From assembly GCA_026018925.1 (NCBI GenBank), contig JAKSZU010000008.1, forward strand, positions 8,546,415-8,610,414: a stretch of DNA of 64,000 bases, in the 5' to 3' direction. The position numbers were made by a program, and so were the translations under genes. The first letter of the stretch is position 1. Each line of letters opens with the position of its first letter. Under the pieces are notes generated by a model. The model was not told the origin of the DNA. It searched no databases and saw only the letters and a program-made list of their open reading frames with translations. Shown here piece after piece: positions 33,358 to 43,934 of the stretch. Source of the DNA: Tupaia tana (taxonomy: Eukaryota > Chordata > Mammalia > Scandentia > Tupaiidae).

Positions 33358-33537
33358 TTTATTTTTTTAAATTTTATTTAATTTTATTTATTCATTCATT
33401 TTTTAAATTTGACCAGAGAGAGATACAGAGAGAAAGAGGGAAAGTGAGAAAGCAAGCCATCAGGTCTGGGACTCAAACCATGGTCGGCCATGTGGGAGTG
33501 TCCAGCACCTTAACCACCACGCCACCTGCTGGTCCCC
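33358..33537 (-). mobile_element. SINE-B copy
   Basis: Antisense: ttaaattttatttaatttta, aaatttgaccagagagagat, head ccacctgctggtcccc. Confidence 0.9.
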
Positions 33538-34194
33538 GCTACAGAGATATTTAAAGTGTGTTTTTTGCCTTCGAGCAGCTGACAATCTGGTATCCATCAA
33601 GCAGTGTGCTAGTTGGACATTATCCTAACTGGCGAGAACGAAGAGGAAGCAGTGCTGAGGAGAGGGGCAGTGTCTCTATCCCCAACCAGAGGGACCTGGG
33701 GATTGCGCTTCTGTGAGGATGAGGGAATTGCCTCCACCCTCTTATCTGTCGTCCATCAGTGATTCATACCCTTTCTTTCTGTGCACCTCGTCTTCACCTT
33801 AGATCTTTCTCAAACATGTTCCAGGCAGCCAATATCAAGTAGCCAGAGTGGCCTCTTAGTATAGAAGAAAAATTTCAGTCCAGCAATTTTAGGAGAACAC
33901 AGTAATTATAACTCCATGAGAATCGATGTTCACACTCGAGATGAGCAACTTTCCACGTGGAAACATTAGAATGGCCTATTTTTTCATGCTTTTGATTCTA
34001 TTTACCTGCAAATTGTTATCAACACTTACCACTTTTATTTGATTAGAGGTATATGATATATGTATGCTTTATGGATAGAACATCATATGAGATTCAGACT
34101 TCCTCAAAATTTCTAAATGTGCAAAGCCATAAGCTGCCTTGACAGTTTCTTAATCATCTCAGTCTTCTCTCACTAATGAGGTAAATACATTGGA
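33538..34194. other. No gene seen
   Basis: About 33560-33660 (ttcgagcagctgacaatctg) may be a MIR/L2 relic. The rest is unassigned AT-rich DNA. Confidence 0.45.
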
Positions 34195-34442
34195 TTGTTT
34201 TATTTTTGTTTTTGGTTTTTGCCATATGCATATGTGCTTGCCAGAGTGAGAGAAAGACAAAGTGAGAAATCACTTCCTGGGGAACAGCCACGCCACAATC
34301 CCTTCTCCATTCTCCTCCTGGGATTTTGTTCATGCATGTGCACAGGCCAGGTGTGATTTTCGAGCCACTGGGTCCAGGACTCCAGTTGCCTTCAGCCATA
34401 TGGAAGTCCAGCTGCCCCAACCACTATACCACCTGCTGGCCT
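34195..34442 (-). mobile_element. SINE-A' copy
   Basis: Antisense: tggtttttgccatatgcata, aatcacttcctggggaacag, head ccacctgctggcc. Flanking repeat (a/g)atacatt(g/a)ga suggests the target site. Confidence 0.83.
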
Positions 34443-34470
34443 GATACATTAGACTTTCAAAAATATCCAG

Positions 34471-34727
34471 CTGGGGCAGGGGCGGGGCAGCAGGTGGTTT
34501 GGTGGTTAAGGTGTTGGACTCCCACATGGCTGACCATGGTTCGAGTCCTGACCTGGCGGCTTGAAACTCAGGCTGTGCATGTGTGTGTGTGGCCAAAATC
34601 AGGAGGAGAATGGAGGAGAAGGGATTGGAGTGTGGTCATTTGCCATGGGGGATGATTTCTCAATTTTCCTCTCACCGTCTCTCTGCTGAGTGCACATACC
34701 CTAGGGCAAAAACCTAAAAAAAAAAGA
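34471..34727 (+). mobile_element. SINE-A' copy
   Basis: Head cggggcagcaggtggtttgg with a good B box (ggttcgagtcc). A-type middle (ggaggagaagggattggagt), end ccctagggcaaaaacc plus poly(A). It combines a B-like head with an A-like body. Confidence 0.85.
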
Positions 34728-34849
34728 GTCCAGCTCATCACTTGTTCTTAAATCCTACTAAATTCCTAGCTTTCATGACCCTCTTGTGAGTCTCAGCCCT
34801 ATTCCACTCTCTAGAACCAATACCGATTTCTGCAGAAGACATGAAGGCA

Positions 34850-35480
34850 GCGCTAGCACACACTGAGCTCCAGAATCTGGTCACCTCCAGCCAACAAAGT
34901 TAAGGATATTTACATTGCTGTGCCATTTCACACCACAATTCTTTCAAAACGGAAACTCTGCACCCATTAAACACTAACTTCCAACTTCTCCCTCCCCGAA
35001 CTCCTGGCAATGACCATTCTAATTTCTGCTTCTATGAATTTGACTACTTTAGTTACGGAATATAACTGAAATCATACAGTATTTGTCTTTTTGTGACTGA
35101 ACTATTGGGTCATCGGGAAAGTCATGAAGTATTCTTCTATGTTTTTCTATGCAAAAATGTGTCATCACTTTTCCGACGATCCAGTATTTCACTTAGCACA
35201 ATGTCTTCAGGGCTCATTGTAGTATGCACAGAATTTCTTTCCTTTTTATGACTAAATGATATTCTACTGTATGTCTACACCGTGTTTTCTAGATCCACTC
35301 CTCTGTCTATGGACAGTCAGGTTGCTTGTACCCAGTTCTTACCTTTTACTCACTTCTCACAACACAGTTCTTGGTGTGTTTCTTGTTGGGATAACCTGTT
35401 CAGAATCAAACATAATTTAATTTTTGAGGGGGATTCTGACTGAATTGCCTATGGTGTGTCTGTGCAGCAGATCCTCATGC
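34850..35480 (-). mobile_element. L1 remnant, minus strand
   Basis: Antisense L1 phrases: cctggcaatgaccattctaa, atcatacagtatttgtcttt, tttcacttagcacaatgtct, atgatattctactgtatgtc. It is split by the MITE at 35105. Confidence 0.8.
35105..35184. mobile_element. Mariner-type MITE, copy 2 (inside L1)
   Basis: Exactly 80 bp between TA dinucleotides at 35103-35104 and 35185-35186. Ends: ttgggtcatcgggaaagtca and the inverse tcacttttccgacgatccag. Removing the element and one TA restores a normal L1 phrase (gtgactgaacta|tttcacttag), which fits a clean TA-targeted insertion. Confidence 0.92.
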
Positions 35481-35686
35481 AGTCATTAAGAAGAACGAGC
35501 TGGAGCTCTATGTCCCGACATGAATGGGCATCCTTGATATGGGGAAAAAAGGATGTAGATCCGTATGGACAGTGTGGTTGTCATTTGTGGAAAAATTAAT
35601 GATCAATAGATATATAAATAAAGACCCAATGGTAATATGACAAAACAGAGAAATATAAAGTCAAAACTTTACATTGTTTATTTCTG
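35481..35686. other. No gene seen; interspersed-repeat-like DNA
   Basis: Sequence such as cattaagaagaacgagctgg and gtcatttgtggaaaaattaa looks like an old sense-strand retroelement 3' part, but I cannot name the family. Confidence 0.35.
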
Positions 35687-35699
35687 AGAAGTAAACAGT

Positions 35700-35727
35700 C
35701 CCTATAGCAAAAACCTCTCCATAAAAA
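35700..35727 (+). mobile_element. Extremely 5'-truncated SINE-A (28 bp)
   Basis: Only the last 3' bases (cctatagcaaaaacctctcc) plus taaaaaa-type poly(A) are present. They are framed by a perfect 13-bp duplication agaagtaaacagt at 35687-35699 and 35728-35740. The duplication shows that this is a real insertion and not a leftover. Confidence 0.93.
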
Positions 35728-35740
35728 AGAAGTAAACAGT

Positions 35741-36827
35741 GCCTGTGCAATTCATATAGTTTTCTAAGTGATGACTGATTATTTAGTGTTTCCTATACTG
35801 CTTAAGTAAAAACATCAGTAATAACCACTCATTCATTGATTTATTTGCCCATCCATAAGTCCAGTCATCCATTCATCACTTAATCTACTCATTCTGTCAT
35901 ATACAAGAACCCTGAATTCAGCACCTATTCTCAGCATTGTGTTTACCATGTCTATTACAGTTAACCTTTAGTTTAACTCAGAGTGAAAATAAGGACGCCA
36001 ATGTTTTTTTTTTTTTTTTTTTTTTCTTTTTCCTGTTTCTAGTTGACTATTAAAAACAAGCCAACAAAACATCGAGTCTGGTCCTGGGCTTCTCACACAC
36101 CATCTGTCTCGGCTTCCCTAGCCTCTGGCCTTTGTCTGCCCTGTGGATGACAGATTAGTGGGGGACATCCTTTATAGTAGGAAATGGAGGTCAATAAAAT
36201 TTGCAACAGGCTTTCCAATTTAGTATCATCTCAGTCAGGGCATCCCAAAATAAAATGTGTTTCCAAAATAGGTCCAGGAGGAGAAAAAATAAGGGCTGAA
36301 AACAAACAATTAATCCTCTTATGTCACTAATTCTGTGAGAAAACCTGATTAAAAAAAAAAATCAGCTTCTTGTTCAGGTGCAATGGTTTTGCTGGTAGGA
36401 AAAAAACAAAACAAAAATAGTGCAGTCAAGGAGTCCAGGGTGATAAAGGAGACTATAGAGCAAAACAGGAAGTTGTTTAATGGAAGGGAATCAGTGGCCT
36501 CAGAGCCCCAGAGTAGACACATGGGTAAGTGGAAGTGTTACATGGACTAGCTGGACTTGTACACGGTGGGCTCCGCGTGCTCAGATGTTGGCTCACCTAC
36601 CAGGTGAGGGTACCCGCCATGTTGAACGGCGAAGGATTTGAAAGGATATTACCGAGGGAGGAGAGACACATTAGCTCCTGTTCTAATGCGTGTTCTTTCA
36701 CATGCACATATTTGTACTGTGTGTACTCATGAGCATGTGATTTTATACTATAATATTATAGGGATTTTAGTTCACTTAATGTACAATTGGACAGATATCC
36801 CAAACCAAACTGAACTTTTTCCGGCTA
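35741..36827. other. No gene seen
   Basis: Unassigned, with a poly(T) run at 36005-36026. Nothing is recognisable as an exon. Confidence 0.45.
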
Positions 36828-37092
36828 TCTTTTATTTATTTATTTATTTTTTTAAGAAAGATTTTTGCTATAGGGCACAAGCGCTTTCTAGAGAGATAAA
36901 GTGAGAATCACTCCCCAGGGCGGATAGTCACAAAGCAATCCCTTCTCCTGCATTCTCCCCCTAGGATTTGGGACACACACACACACACAGACGTGTCCAG
37001 CATGAGTTTCAGGCCACTAGGTCCAGGACTCAAACCACAGTCAGCCATGTGGGACTCCAGTGCCTTACTCACTGTGCCATCCACTGGCCTCT
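36828..37092 (-). mobile_element. SINE-A' copy
   Basis: Antisense: gaaagatttttgctataggg, short GA part, cccagggcggatagtcacaa, ACACAC expansion, head ccatccactggcc. Confidence 0.85.
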
Positions 37093-38718
37093 TCCTGCTA
37101 GAATCTTAAAATCATAGCGTTGTTTTCAGCAATTTTTTTTGTTTTAATTTTTTTGTAATTGTTGAGAAATATATGTTGAAAGGGTACAGGCTGAAAGGGA
37201 AAAAACATACAGCTTCCTAATATTTCATAGGATGGTTTTTCTTCCTTACAGTCATGATTTGGGAAAATATTAACCTAGAGCACTTTCTATTCTGAGAACT
37301 TGTCTCCGTGTTAGAAATTCTCTTCCTATACCAAGGAGAATTTGACTATGTTAAATGCTTATGCTGATAATTTAAGCCACACTTAAATGGAGTAAGAGGG
37401 AGGCTGTTATGAGAGAGGTTTTATTTTTATCTCTGTTCCTATCTTACAGGAGAGAAAAATGAAAACTCGGGGAGAGATTCTGACCTGCTCAGGACAGAGC
37501 TGGTGGGTGGAGGAGCCCCCTTCCAGCCTCCCACACCAACCCCCAGCCGCCGCCGATACTCGTGAGGCCCAAAGGTTCACTTGTGGGCACTGGGTGACCT
37601 GCTCTTCTCTGTGCCCTTGCCTGACTGCAGTGCCAGGTCCACGGTGGCTGTCACTTACCCGGACAGCAAGGATGTGATTGTAGGACTGAGGACTTTGAGG
37701 ATAAGAGGCCTTTTTGTTTTGTTCTGTTTTGTTGGTTGTTTTCCCCGACAGGACCTGTGGACACTTTCACATAACTGCTCGGACTCTGTTTCCTTTACGC
37801 TGGTCCCTGAGAAGGCCTTCTACCCTGTTTCCTTGGGGACTTGGACAGAGCCTCTGTCACAGGGGAGAGTGGGCATCACCAAAGGCCTGCCTGTCTAAGG
37901 ACAGAAGCCAAACAGGTGACAGCTGACACGTAGAGGGCACTTCGTTGGCCCAGCTGGCTTCCCGAGGGCAGTTTCGGGTCCCTCCCCTGCCAGGGCAGTG
38001 CAGAGGGTCTGACCATTTGGCCTGGGATCGGTAGGCTTGTAGCCAAAGGGCATTAAATCAAAGTGAAAACGTGGTGACATTTTAAAAGCAAAGGACATTT
38101 CTTGTTTGTTTGTTTTGGAAAGCAGAGAGAAATAAGTTATTGTAACAGCGAAAGGGGAGCCGATATGAATCAGCACGACGCAGAATATTTTGAAGTTATT
38201 TGTTTGTAAAAGCCCTTTCTTTAACAGGCGTGCTCTACTCTGATAGGTGACTTTCCCAATTACTTCTCTGGACGAGGATGGCGGGTGTGGAAATTTTGAT
38301 TTCACCTGAAAATCGGTGACCCAGTGTTAGTGAGGCTCTTACTCCTTTACAACAGAATACGCCAGCACATAGCCCGCGCAGGGATCTGCAAGTGTTTCCT
38401 GTGTAAACTTCCTGGCTTTGAGATCTTCCTCTCATCCTGATTCAAGATCTTGTTCTTATACCCCGGGTGAGCTTTTTCACCTGGGCATTCAAACATAAAA
38501 GATATTTCTAAATGATCACCTCGCATAGTCGGCCGAGAACGGCTCTGCAAACCTGGAGAAAGACGCTGGGGCTGGGACTAGTCTGGGCGCGCACACTTGG
38601 GGTGTATTTCCGCAGAAGCTAGCGACACCTAGATATTCGCTCATTTACTGTGAACATACTTTTAAAAGTTATAACACATTTTTGAAATATAAAAAAAAAT
38701 AGAGTGGACACCTAGGCA
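37093..38718. other. 1.6 kb with no young repeat; no gene recognised
   Basis: Possible MIR at about 37440-37510 (ttacaggagagaaaaatgaa). 37450-37900 is GC-rich and has open frames of up to 105 codons in overlapping frames, which argues for composition and not for coding. A conserved exon cannot be excluded by eye. Confidence 0.4.
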
Positions 38719-38733
38719 CCTTGCACCCTAATT

Positions 38734-38993
38734 TTTTTTTCAGAGATTTTTGCTATAGGGCACGCACGCTTGCTAGAAAGACAGAGAGAGAGAGACAGAA
38801 AGCGAGAAATCACCCCCCAGGGGGGATGGTCACACCGCAATCCCTTCTCCTCCATTCTCTCAGGATCTTGGGTACGCACGCACACGTGCCCAGTGTGAGT
38901 TTAAGCCACCAAGTCTGGGACCCGAACCGCGGTCGAATACATGGGAGTCCAGTGACATAGCGATTACGCTAACTGCTGGTCCCCCTTGCACCG
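38734..38993 (-). mobile_element. SINE-A copy with 15-bp target duplication
   Basis: Antisense: gagatttttgctatagggca, standard body, head taactgctggtcccc. Target duplication ccttgcacc(c/g)taatt at 38719-38733 and 38994-39008. Confidence 0.93.
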
Positions 38994-39008
38994 TAATTAA
39001 GAAATGAG

Positions 39009-39911
39009 GCATTACACCTTTATTTATAGGAGGAAAAAACCAAGCTGGCAGAACTTGAATTGAAAGCACCATGACAAAGTGAAAAGATGGCCCGCTTTAC
39101 TGGCCTTTTGCATTTTTAGCAACATTTAGTGAGATTCTGTTTGCAAAGATGAAAGACACCCTTCATGATGCATGTGTGATGGGAGACACACAAGACACAC
39201 ACACGCACACACGCACGCACACATGCACACATGCACAAGCACACGATATGCTCCAGGAGGTGCCAGGGCAGATGGAAGCTCCGAATCAAGGGATCACAAA
39301 GGAGGAGGGGACTCGGAGAGGGAGGTGAGGATGAGTGTGAGTGGTCAGTACAGATTTCTCAGGGCAAGTGGCTTTGAGGTGAATCTGGAAGAGCCAGTCT
39401 CCCCAGGAGGAAAAGGGGTCAGGCGGGGGTAGTAGTATCTGCAAAGCCCTAGGGTGGGTAGAGCACCGGGGAGTCTGGTTGGTGGGAGGGAGCTGAGCTG
39501 TCGAGGTTGGGGAGGGATTGTGGAGACTTGGGTCCCCACACCCGAGAGCTGGGGCCCTGGGCAGGGAATTCAGTGGTCCACTTGTGCTGGATTACAGGCA
39601 CTCTGCTGGACGGCTCAGGGGTGGGTGAGTTCTTGCTCAGGACATTCCGAAGACCCTTTCAGGAGCTCTGAGAATCCTTTGAAACTGTCTGCACTGTGTG
39701 GGGAGTATACGTGAGTGGTGTGTGTGTGTGTGTGTGTGTGTTGTCTTACTAGAAAGTCGTTGCACTGAGATGACAAAAGATGAAGTCCGGGATAAGAAAG
39801 TCGCCTGGGGGATGGAGGTCCAGGACACTTTCAGAAAGAAGAAAGAGATGATGCAGACAGGCTTTGTGACCTGAGTGGATATGAGGGGGCAGGGGGAATG
39901 GTGTGTCTCAA
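39009..39911. other. No gene seen; two CA/GT microsatellites
   Basis: Imperfect (AC)n at 39186-39245 and pure (GT)n at about 39717-39741. The G-rich 39400-39620 carries overlapping open frames without a motif. Confidence 0.45.
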
Positions 39912-39936
39912 ATTTGGACATGCAGGGACCAGCAGT

Positions 39937-39947
39937 TAGCGTAATGG
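39937..39947 (+). promoter_or_regulatory. RNA polymerase III A box of the SINE-A copy
   Basis: tagcgtaatgg fits the A-box consensus TRGYNNARNNG at every fixed position. It lies about 11 bp from the element start, as in tRNA genes. Confidence 0.8.
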
Positions 39948-39979
39948 CTATGTCGCTGGACTCCCACGTAGTCGACCGC

Positions 39980-39990
39980 GGTTCGAGTCC
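39980..39990 (+). promoter_or_regulatory. RNA polymerase III B box of the SINE-A copy
   Basis: ggttcgagtcc is a perfect match to GGTTCGANTCC, 32 bp after the A box. Both boxes intact means this copy could still be transcribed; activity itself is not shown. Confidence 0.85.
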
Positions 39991-40321
39991 TGGACCCGGC
40001 GGCTTAAACTCACGCCGGGCGCGTGTGCGTGCGTGCCCAAGATCCCGAGAGGAGAATGGAGGAGAAGGGATTGCGGCGTGGCCATCCCCCCTGGGGGGTG
40101 ATTTCCTGCTTTCTATCTCTCTGTCTCTCTCTGTCTGTCTGGCGAGCGCACGCGCCCTATAGCAAAAACCTCTCCAAAAAAAAAAAAAAAAAAAATTTGG
40201 ACATGCAGATCCGGAGGAGGACAAGCTCCAGAGGACGATGGTGGTGATGCTGACGGTGATGGGATGCCATGGGTGATGGTCATTTTCTGAGCAACGAGGT
40301 AGAGGTGGCATACTCCAGGTC

Positions 40322-40500
40322 CAGGATTCTCAACCTCGGCTGTCTAGGGTTTTTTTTCTTTAGCTATTCTGGTTATGAGCACCGCAGCGTTCTGTGCAGG
40401 GTGGGGTGTCGGGCAGCCCCGACCTCTGGCCGAGAGATGACGATAGCCCTCCCTGAGCAGAAGGGCGGACTGTCTCCAGATTCTACCAGATAAAACCGTC
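40322..40500. mobile_element. MER5-like hAT MITE relic
   Basis: aggattctcaacctcggctg, gttctgtgcagggtggggtg, cagccccgacctctggccga follow the order of MER5-type elements. It is diverged, and only one terminal end is clear. Confidence 0.5.
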
Positions 40501-40854
40501 TCTGGTGCTTTGGACCTTATCAGTGCCTGGCTTTGCCTAGACTGATTTTATTCTGATCTCTGGGTGGGCGTGGGGAGGGCGCCCAGGCAGCTTTCGGGAA
40601 CCCAGAGTGCAACCAGTTCTGCAGGGACGGGACACTGCAGCCGGCCACACGGAGAGGAGCAGAACTGGCAGGAGGGGGTGAGGGGGAGATAAGATTTCAG
40701 ATTCACTGATGAGCTTCCTGGGCCTGGGGCCATGAAGATGGAGAGGCTCACTTTGATTTTCTTGGTCACTGACAAGCTATGAAGATAGCTAACCTTGGGC
40801 CTATCGAATCTATTTTCAGATTTTTATCTGTCACCTCTGATAATATCTACTGTA
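40501..40854. other. No gene seen
   Basis: Unassigned DNA. Confidence 0.45.
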
Positions 40855-41094
40855 TTTATTTGTTTATTTGCTATAAGGCACTTCTCACCAGAGAAGGGAG
40901 AGAAGGAAAGTGAGAAAGACCCACCCCCAGGGTAATGACCATGCTGAAATACTTTCTCCTCCATTCTTCTCTTGGATTTTGGGAATATACACTGGTGCCT
41001 GGTGTGCTTTTCAATCCACTAGGTCCAGGACTTGAACTGCGCAGTTGGCCATGAGTAGCCAGTGCCTTCATTACCCTGTCACTTGCTTGCCCGC
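40855..41094 (-). mobile_element. SINE-A' copy with target duplication
   Basis: Antisense: gtttatttgctataaggcac, acccacccccagggtaatga, head gtcacttgcttgcccgc. Flanking repeat tatcta(c/t)tgtattt at about 40844 and 41096. Confidence 0.84.
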
Positions 41095-41163
41095 TATCTA
41101 TTGTATTTTAAAGACTGATGGAAAGGTAAAATAAATGAATGGATGTGGAAGGAAGCAACTACC

Positions 41164-41170
41164 CCCACAC

Positions 41171-41208
<38 letters not shown>
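41164..41208. repeat. (AC)n microsatellite
   Basis: About 20 AC units, followed by aaagtgtgtgtgt, which makes a short inverted AC/GT pair. Confidence 0.95.
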
Positions 41209-41209
<1 letters not shown>

Positions 41210-41689
41210 GTGTGTGTGTACCTCAGGGTTTCTCAGAATTTTATTTGAAATATCGTATTTTGAAAGTTTTGGGAAAATTAGGACTACATTTTATAATGCC
41301 AGGGCAGGAAGTAATCTCTAAAAAAATAGAAAAACCAAAAGCATAAATCACTATTCATACATTCAAGGAAAGTAAAAATTAAAGTTTCGGTGTACCAAAG
41401 GCCCCATCAGCAAAGTTAGAAGACTGGAAGGAGGTACGCGCATTGCACGTACTCGGCACAGTCAGAGCACGAAGAACGGGCAGTAAGATTGTAAAATCAG
41501 TTAGAGAGGGTCAGATAACACATGGAAAATAGGCAAAAGATGCAAATAGGCCGGCCACCGAGGCGGGAATGGGACAGCCAGCACATGGGACTCAAGACAC
41601 GCCCTCTTCACTTGCCTGCGTTCTACTTCCCACCCACAGAGAGGCAAAGATAACTCGTCAGATGCAGGCAGGTGTGGCTGAAGTCGTAA

Positions 41690-42095
41690 GGCAGAGGGAA
41701 CTCATGCTGCTGCTGGTGTTAATTAGTACTGCTACTGCTTGGGCACTTTGGCAATACGCAATAAAGTTAAAAATGCCTGATGACTTCCAACCCCATAATT
41801 CCACTCTTAGGTGAGGAAAGTGCAAAGATGATCATTGAAGCATAACTTCTAAAAGTGAAAACTTGGAAATGTTCAAAAGGTCTGTCATCAGAGAATGGAT
41901 AAATAAGTTTTCAGTTTTACATAATAGAACATTATTCACTGTTAGGAAAATACGCTACAGCTATGTATTAAAATGGGTAAATTTCAAAGGTGATGTTGAA
42001 CAAAATGCGAAGTTACAGAAGGGTGCAGAGTATTGTTTATTTGAAGTCTAAAAGGTACAAAACAATCCTATATTTACTGTGACGTACGCTCTTAC
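41690..42095 (+). mobile_element. L1 remnant (ORF2 end/3' part), plus strand
   Basis: Sense L1 phrases: caaccccataattccactct, gtgaaaacttggaaatgttc, gagaatggataaataagttt, acattattcactgttaggaa. The sequence before it, from 41209, is unassigned. Confidence 0.7.
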
Positions 42096-42111
42096 TTTAA
42101 AAAGAAAAAAC

Positions 42112-42493
42112 TGGGGCAGCCAGTGATACGGTAGTTAAGGCAGTTAGATCCTCCCGGGCTGACTACGTGGTTCAAGCCGCAGACCGGGCAGTGTGAAAAA
42201 CATTCTGGGGGGACCTGCAGATGGCGTAAGTCACTAGACTCCCACGTAGTTGACCGTGGTTCAAGTCCTGGACCCAGCAGCTTAAATTCACACCTGGTGC
42301 ATGTGCATGCGTGCCCAAAATCCCGAGAGGAGAATGGAGGAGAAGGGATTGCAGAGGCCATACCCCCTCGCCAGGGGTGATTTCTTGCTTTCTGTCTCTC
42401 TTTCTCTCTGTGTTCAGCAAATGCTTGGGCCCTATAGCAAAAAAATCTCTCAGGAAAAAAAAAAAAAGAAAGAAAAAAGAAAAACATTCTTGA

Positions 42494-42528
<35 letters not shown>

Positions 42529-42670
42529 ATGCTAAAAATCCTGAAAGGAGGGAGTGAAGGAGGAGAAGGTATTGCAGCATGACCATCCTCCCCACGAGGG
42601 GGTGCTCTCTCTCTCTGTCTCTCTCCTGAAAGAGCATGTTGCCCTCTGTGAAGAAAGAAGAAAGAAAGGA
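42112..42670 (+). mobile_element. SINE-A' copy split by SINE-A
   Basis: Head ggggcagccagtgatacggt to cgggcagtgtgaaaaacatt. After the inserted SINE it resumes at tgatttgtgtgtgtg, with ggaggagaaggtattgcagc and aagagcatgttgccctctgt. It carries (GT)n at about 42497-42526. Confidence 0.85.
42207..42478 (+). mobile_element. SINE-A copy nested in SINE-A'
   Basis: Head ggggacctgcagatggcgta, body with gaggagaagggattgcagag, end gccctatagcaaaaaaatct. Target duplication gaaaaacattct at 42195-42206 and 42479-42490. Confidence 0.94.
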
Positions 42671-43122
42671 AAGGAAAAAACAAATGCAGGCGTCGGAATG
42701 TTGAGGACCAAATTCAAGAGACTGGTTATCTACGAGAAGATGAGAAGTGAGACTGGGGAGGGTGACACAGGGTAGGGATGTGGAATAACGCGCCCTGGTG
42801 TCGACAGCCAGAGAACAGGGAAACCCTGATTCCACTCCAGCCTTCTGGCTCAGGGCCTGGGCTCGTACCTTCTGAAGCACTTGCTCCATGGTTCACCCTA
42901 ATTTAAATGATCGTCTCTATAGTTGAAAGAAGTTTTCTGAATGAGCCACTTGTGTTCGTTGGATATAATTTAATTGGAAAAATTCTTGGTAGCGGATAGA
43001 TAACCTTTAAAATTTTGTGATTAAGTTAAAAATATTTCTTGCACAGCATGTCAGTGCCAGCACGTACCATAGCCCAAGTGTGTGACTACTACAGTTTTTA
43101 AATCTATATTCGATGTATAATA
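42671..43122. other. No gene seen
   Basis: Unassigned, AT-rich toward the right. Confidence 0.45.
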
Positions 43123-43200
43123 TTAGGTCGTTGGGAAAGCCATGATGTATTTTTCTGCTTTTCTATGCAAAAATGCGTCTTGACTTTCCAGACAACCTAA
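43123..43200. mobile_element. Mariner-type MITE, copy 3
   Basis: 78 bp between TA dinucleotides at 43121-43122 and 43201-43202. Ends ttaggtcgttgggaaagcca and the inverse ttgactttccagacaaccta are close to copies 1 and 2; this copy keeps the outermost ttaggtcg/caacctaa best. Confidence 0.92.
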
Positions 43201-43259
43201 TACATTGTCAAAAATTCTTCATTATTGAAGGTCAAATATCAGTGAAATGATGCTTTTCC

Positions 43260-43398
43260 TTTTTTAGAGATACTTGCTATAGGGTATGTGCACTTGACAG
43301 AGGGACAGAGACAGAAAAACAGAAAGTGAGAAATCACCTCCCCAGGAGGGATGTCCATGCTGCAATCCCTTCTCCTCCATTCTCTCGGGATTTTAGGC

Positions 43399-43439
<41 letters not shown>

Positions 43440-43547
43440 GACATACAGGTGCCTGGCATGAGTTTTAAGCTGCCAGATCCGGGACTAGAACTGCTGTTGA
43501 CTACGTGGGAGTCCAGCAATGTAAATATCATGCCATCTGTTGGTCCT
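43260..43547 (-). mobile_element. SINE-A copy with (CA)n expansion
   Basis: Antisense: agagatacttgctatagggt, body with ACACAC at 43398-43440, head ccatctgttggtcc. Flanking repeat at(g/t)atgctttt. Confidence 0.9.
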
Positions 43548-43578
43548 GCAATTATGCTTTTTAATATTAAAAAAATTA

Positions 43579-43850
43579 GCAGGACAGTAAGTGGTAGGTT
43601 GGTTAAGGTGACTGGATTCCATATGGCTGACTGTACAGTTCGAGTCCTGGACCTGGTGGCTTGAAAAATACCCCCAGTGCCTGTGCGTGCATGCCCAACA
43701 TCTCGAGTGGGTGATGTAGGAGGAGGGACTGCAGCATGGCCATTACCCATGGGGAGGGAGTACTTTCTTACATCTCTGTCTCTATTTCTCTTTCTCTCTG
43801 TCTCTTTCCAGGGAGCCCATGCACTCTCTCAAATTTTAAAGAAACAAAAA
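43579..43850 (+). mobile_element. SINE-A' copy
   Basis: Head gcaggacagtaagtggtagg, B box agttcgagtcc, ggaggagggactgcagcatg, CT tract, gagcccatgcactctctcaa. It is followed by an AAGG-rich stretch at 43855-43885. Confidence 0.84.
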
Positions 43851-43934
43851 CAAAGGAAGGGAGGAAGAAAGGAAGAAGGAAGGAAAGTGGGAGAGGGCTT
43901 GGTTACTGTATCTTTGTGCTGTGAAGTCAAGTAA

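Larger units (their letters stand above)
39926..40193 (+). mobile_element. SINE-A copy, full length and near consensus
   Basis: Complete head, middle and end (cctatagcaaaaacctctcc), with a poly(A) of about 20. Perfect 15-bp target duplication aatttggacatgcag at 39911-39925 and 40194-40208. With 25362 it is among the least damaged copies, so it serves as the reference for the family here. Confidence 0.96.

Noticed and set aside
38240-38270. A fourth mariner MITE (gactttccc-like phrase)
   Set aside because: Only about nine bases match and there is no inverted partner or TA flank.
39926-40000. tRNA gene
   Set aside because: The head has A and B boxes but does not fold as a full cloverleaf that I can see; it belongs to a SINE with body, poly(A) and target duplication.
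39637-40311. 224-codon minus-strand open frame
   Set aside because: It runs through a SINE-A (39926-40193) and a GT repeat. The repeated phrase ARQTERDREIESRKSPPRGD is the SINE translation seen at many other loci.
42092-42889. 265-codon minus-strand open frame
   Set aside because: It spans a nested SINE-A in SINE-A' and a (CA)n repeat; no domain is present.
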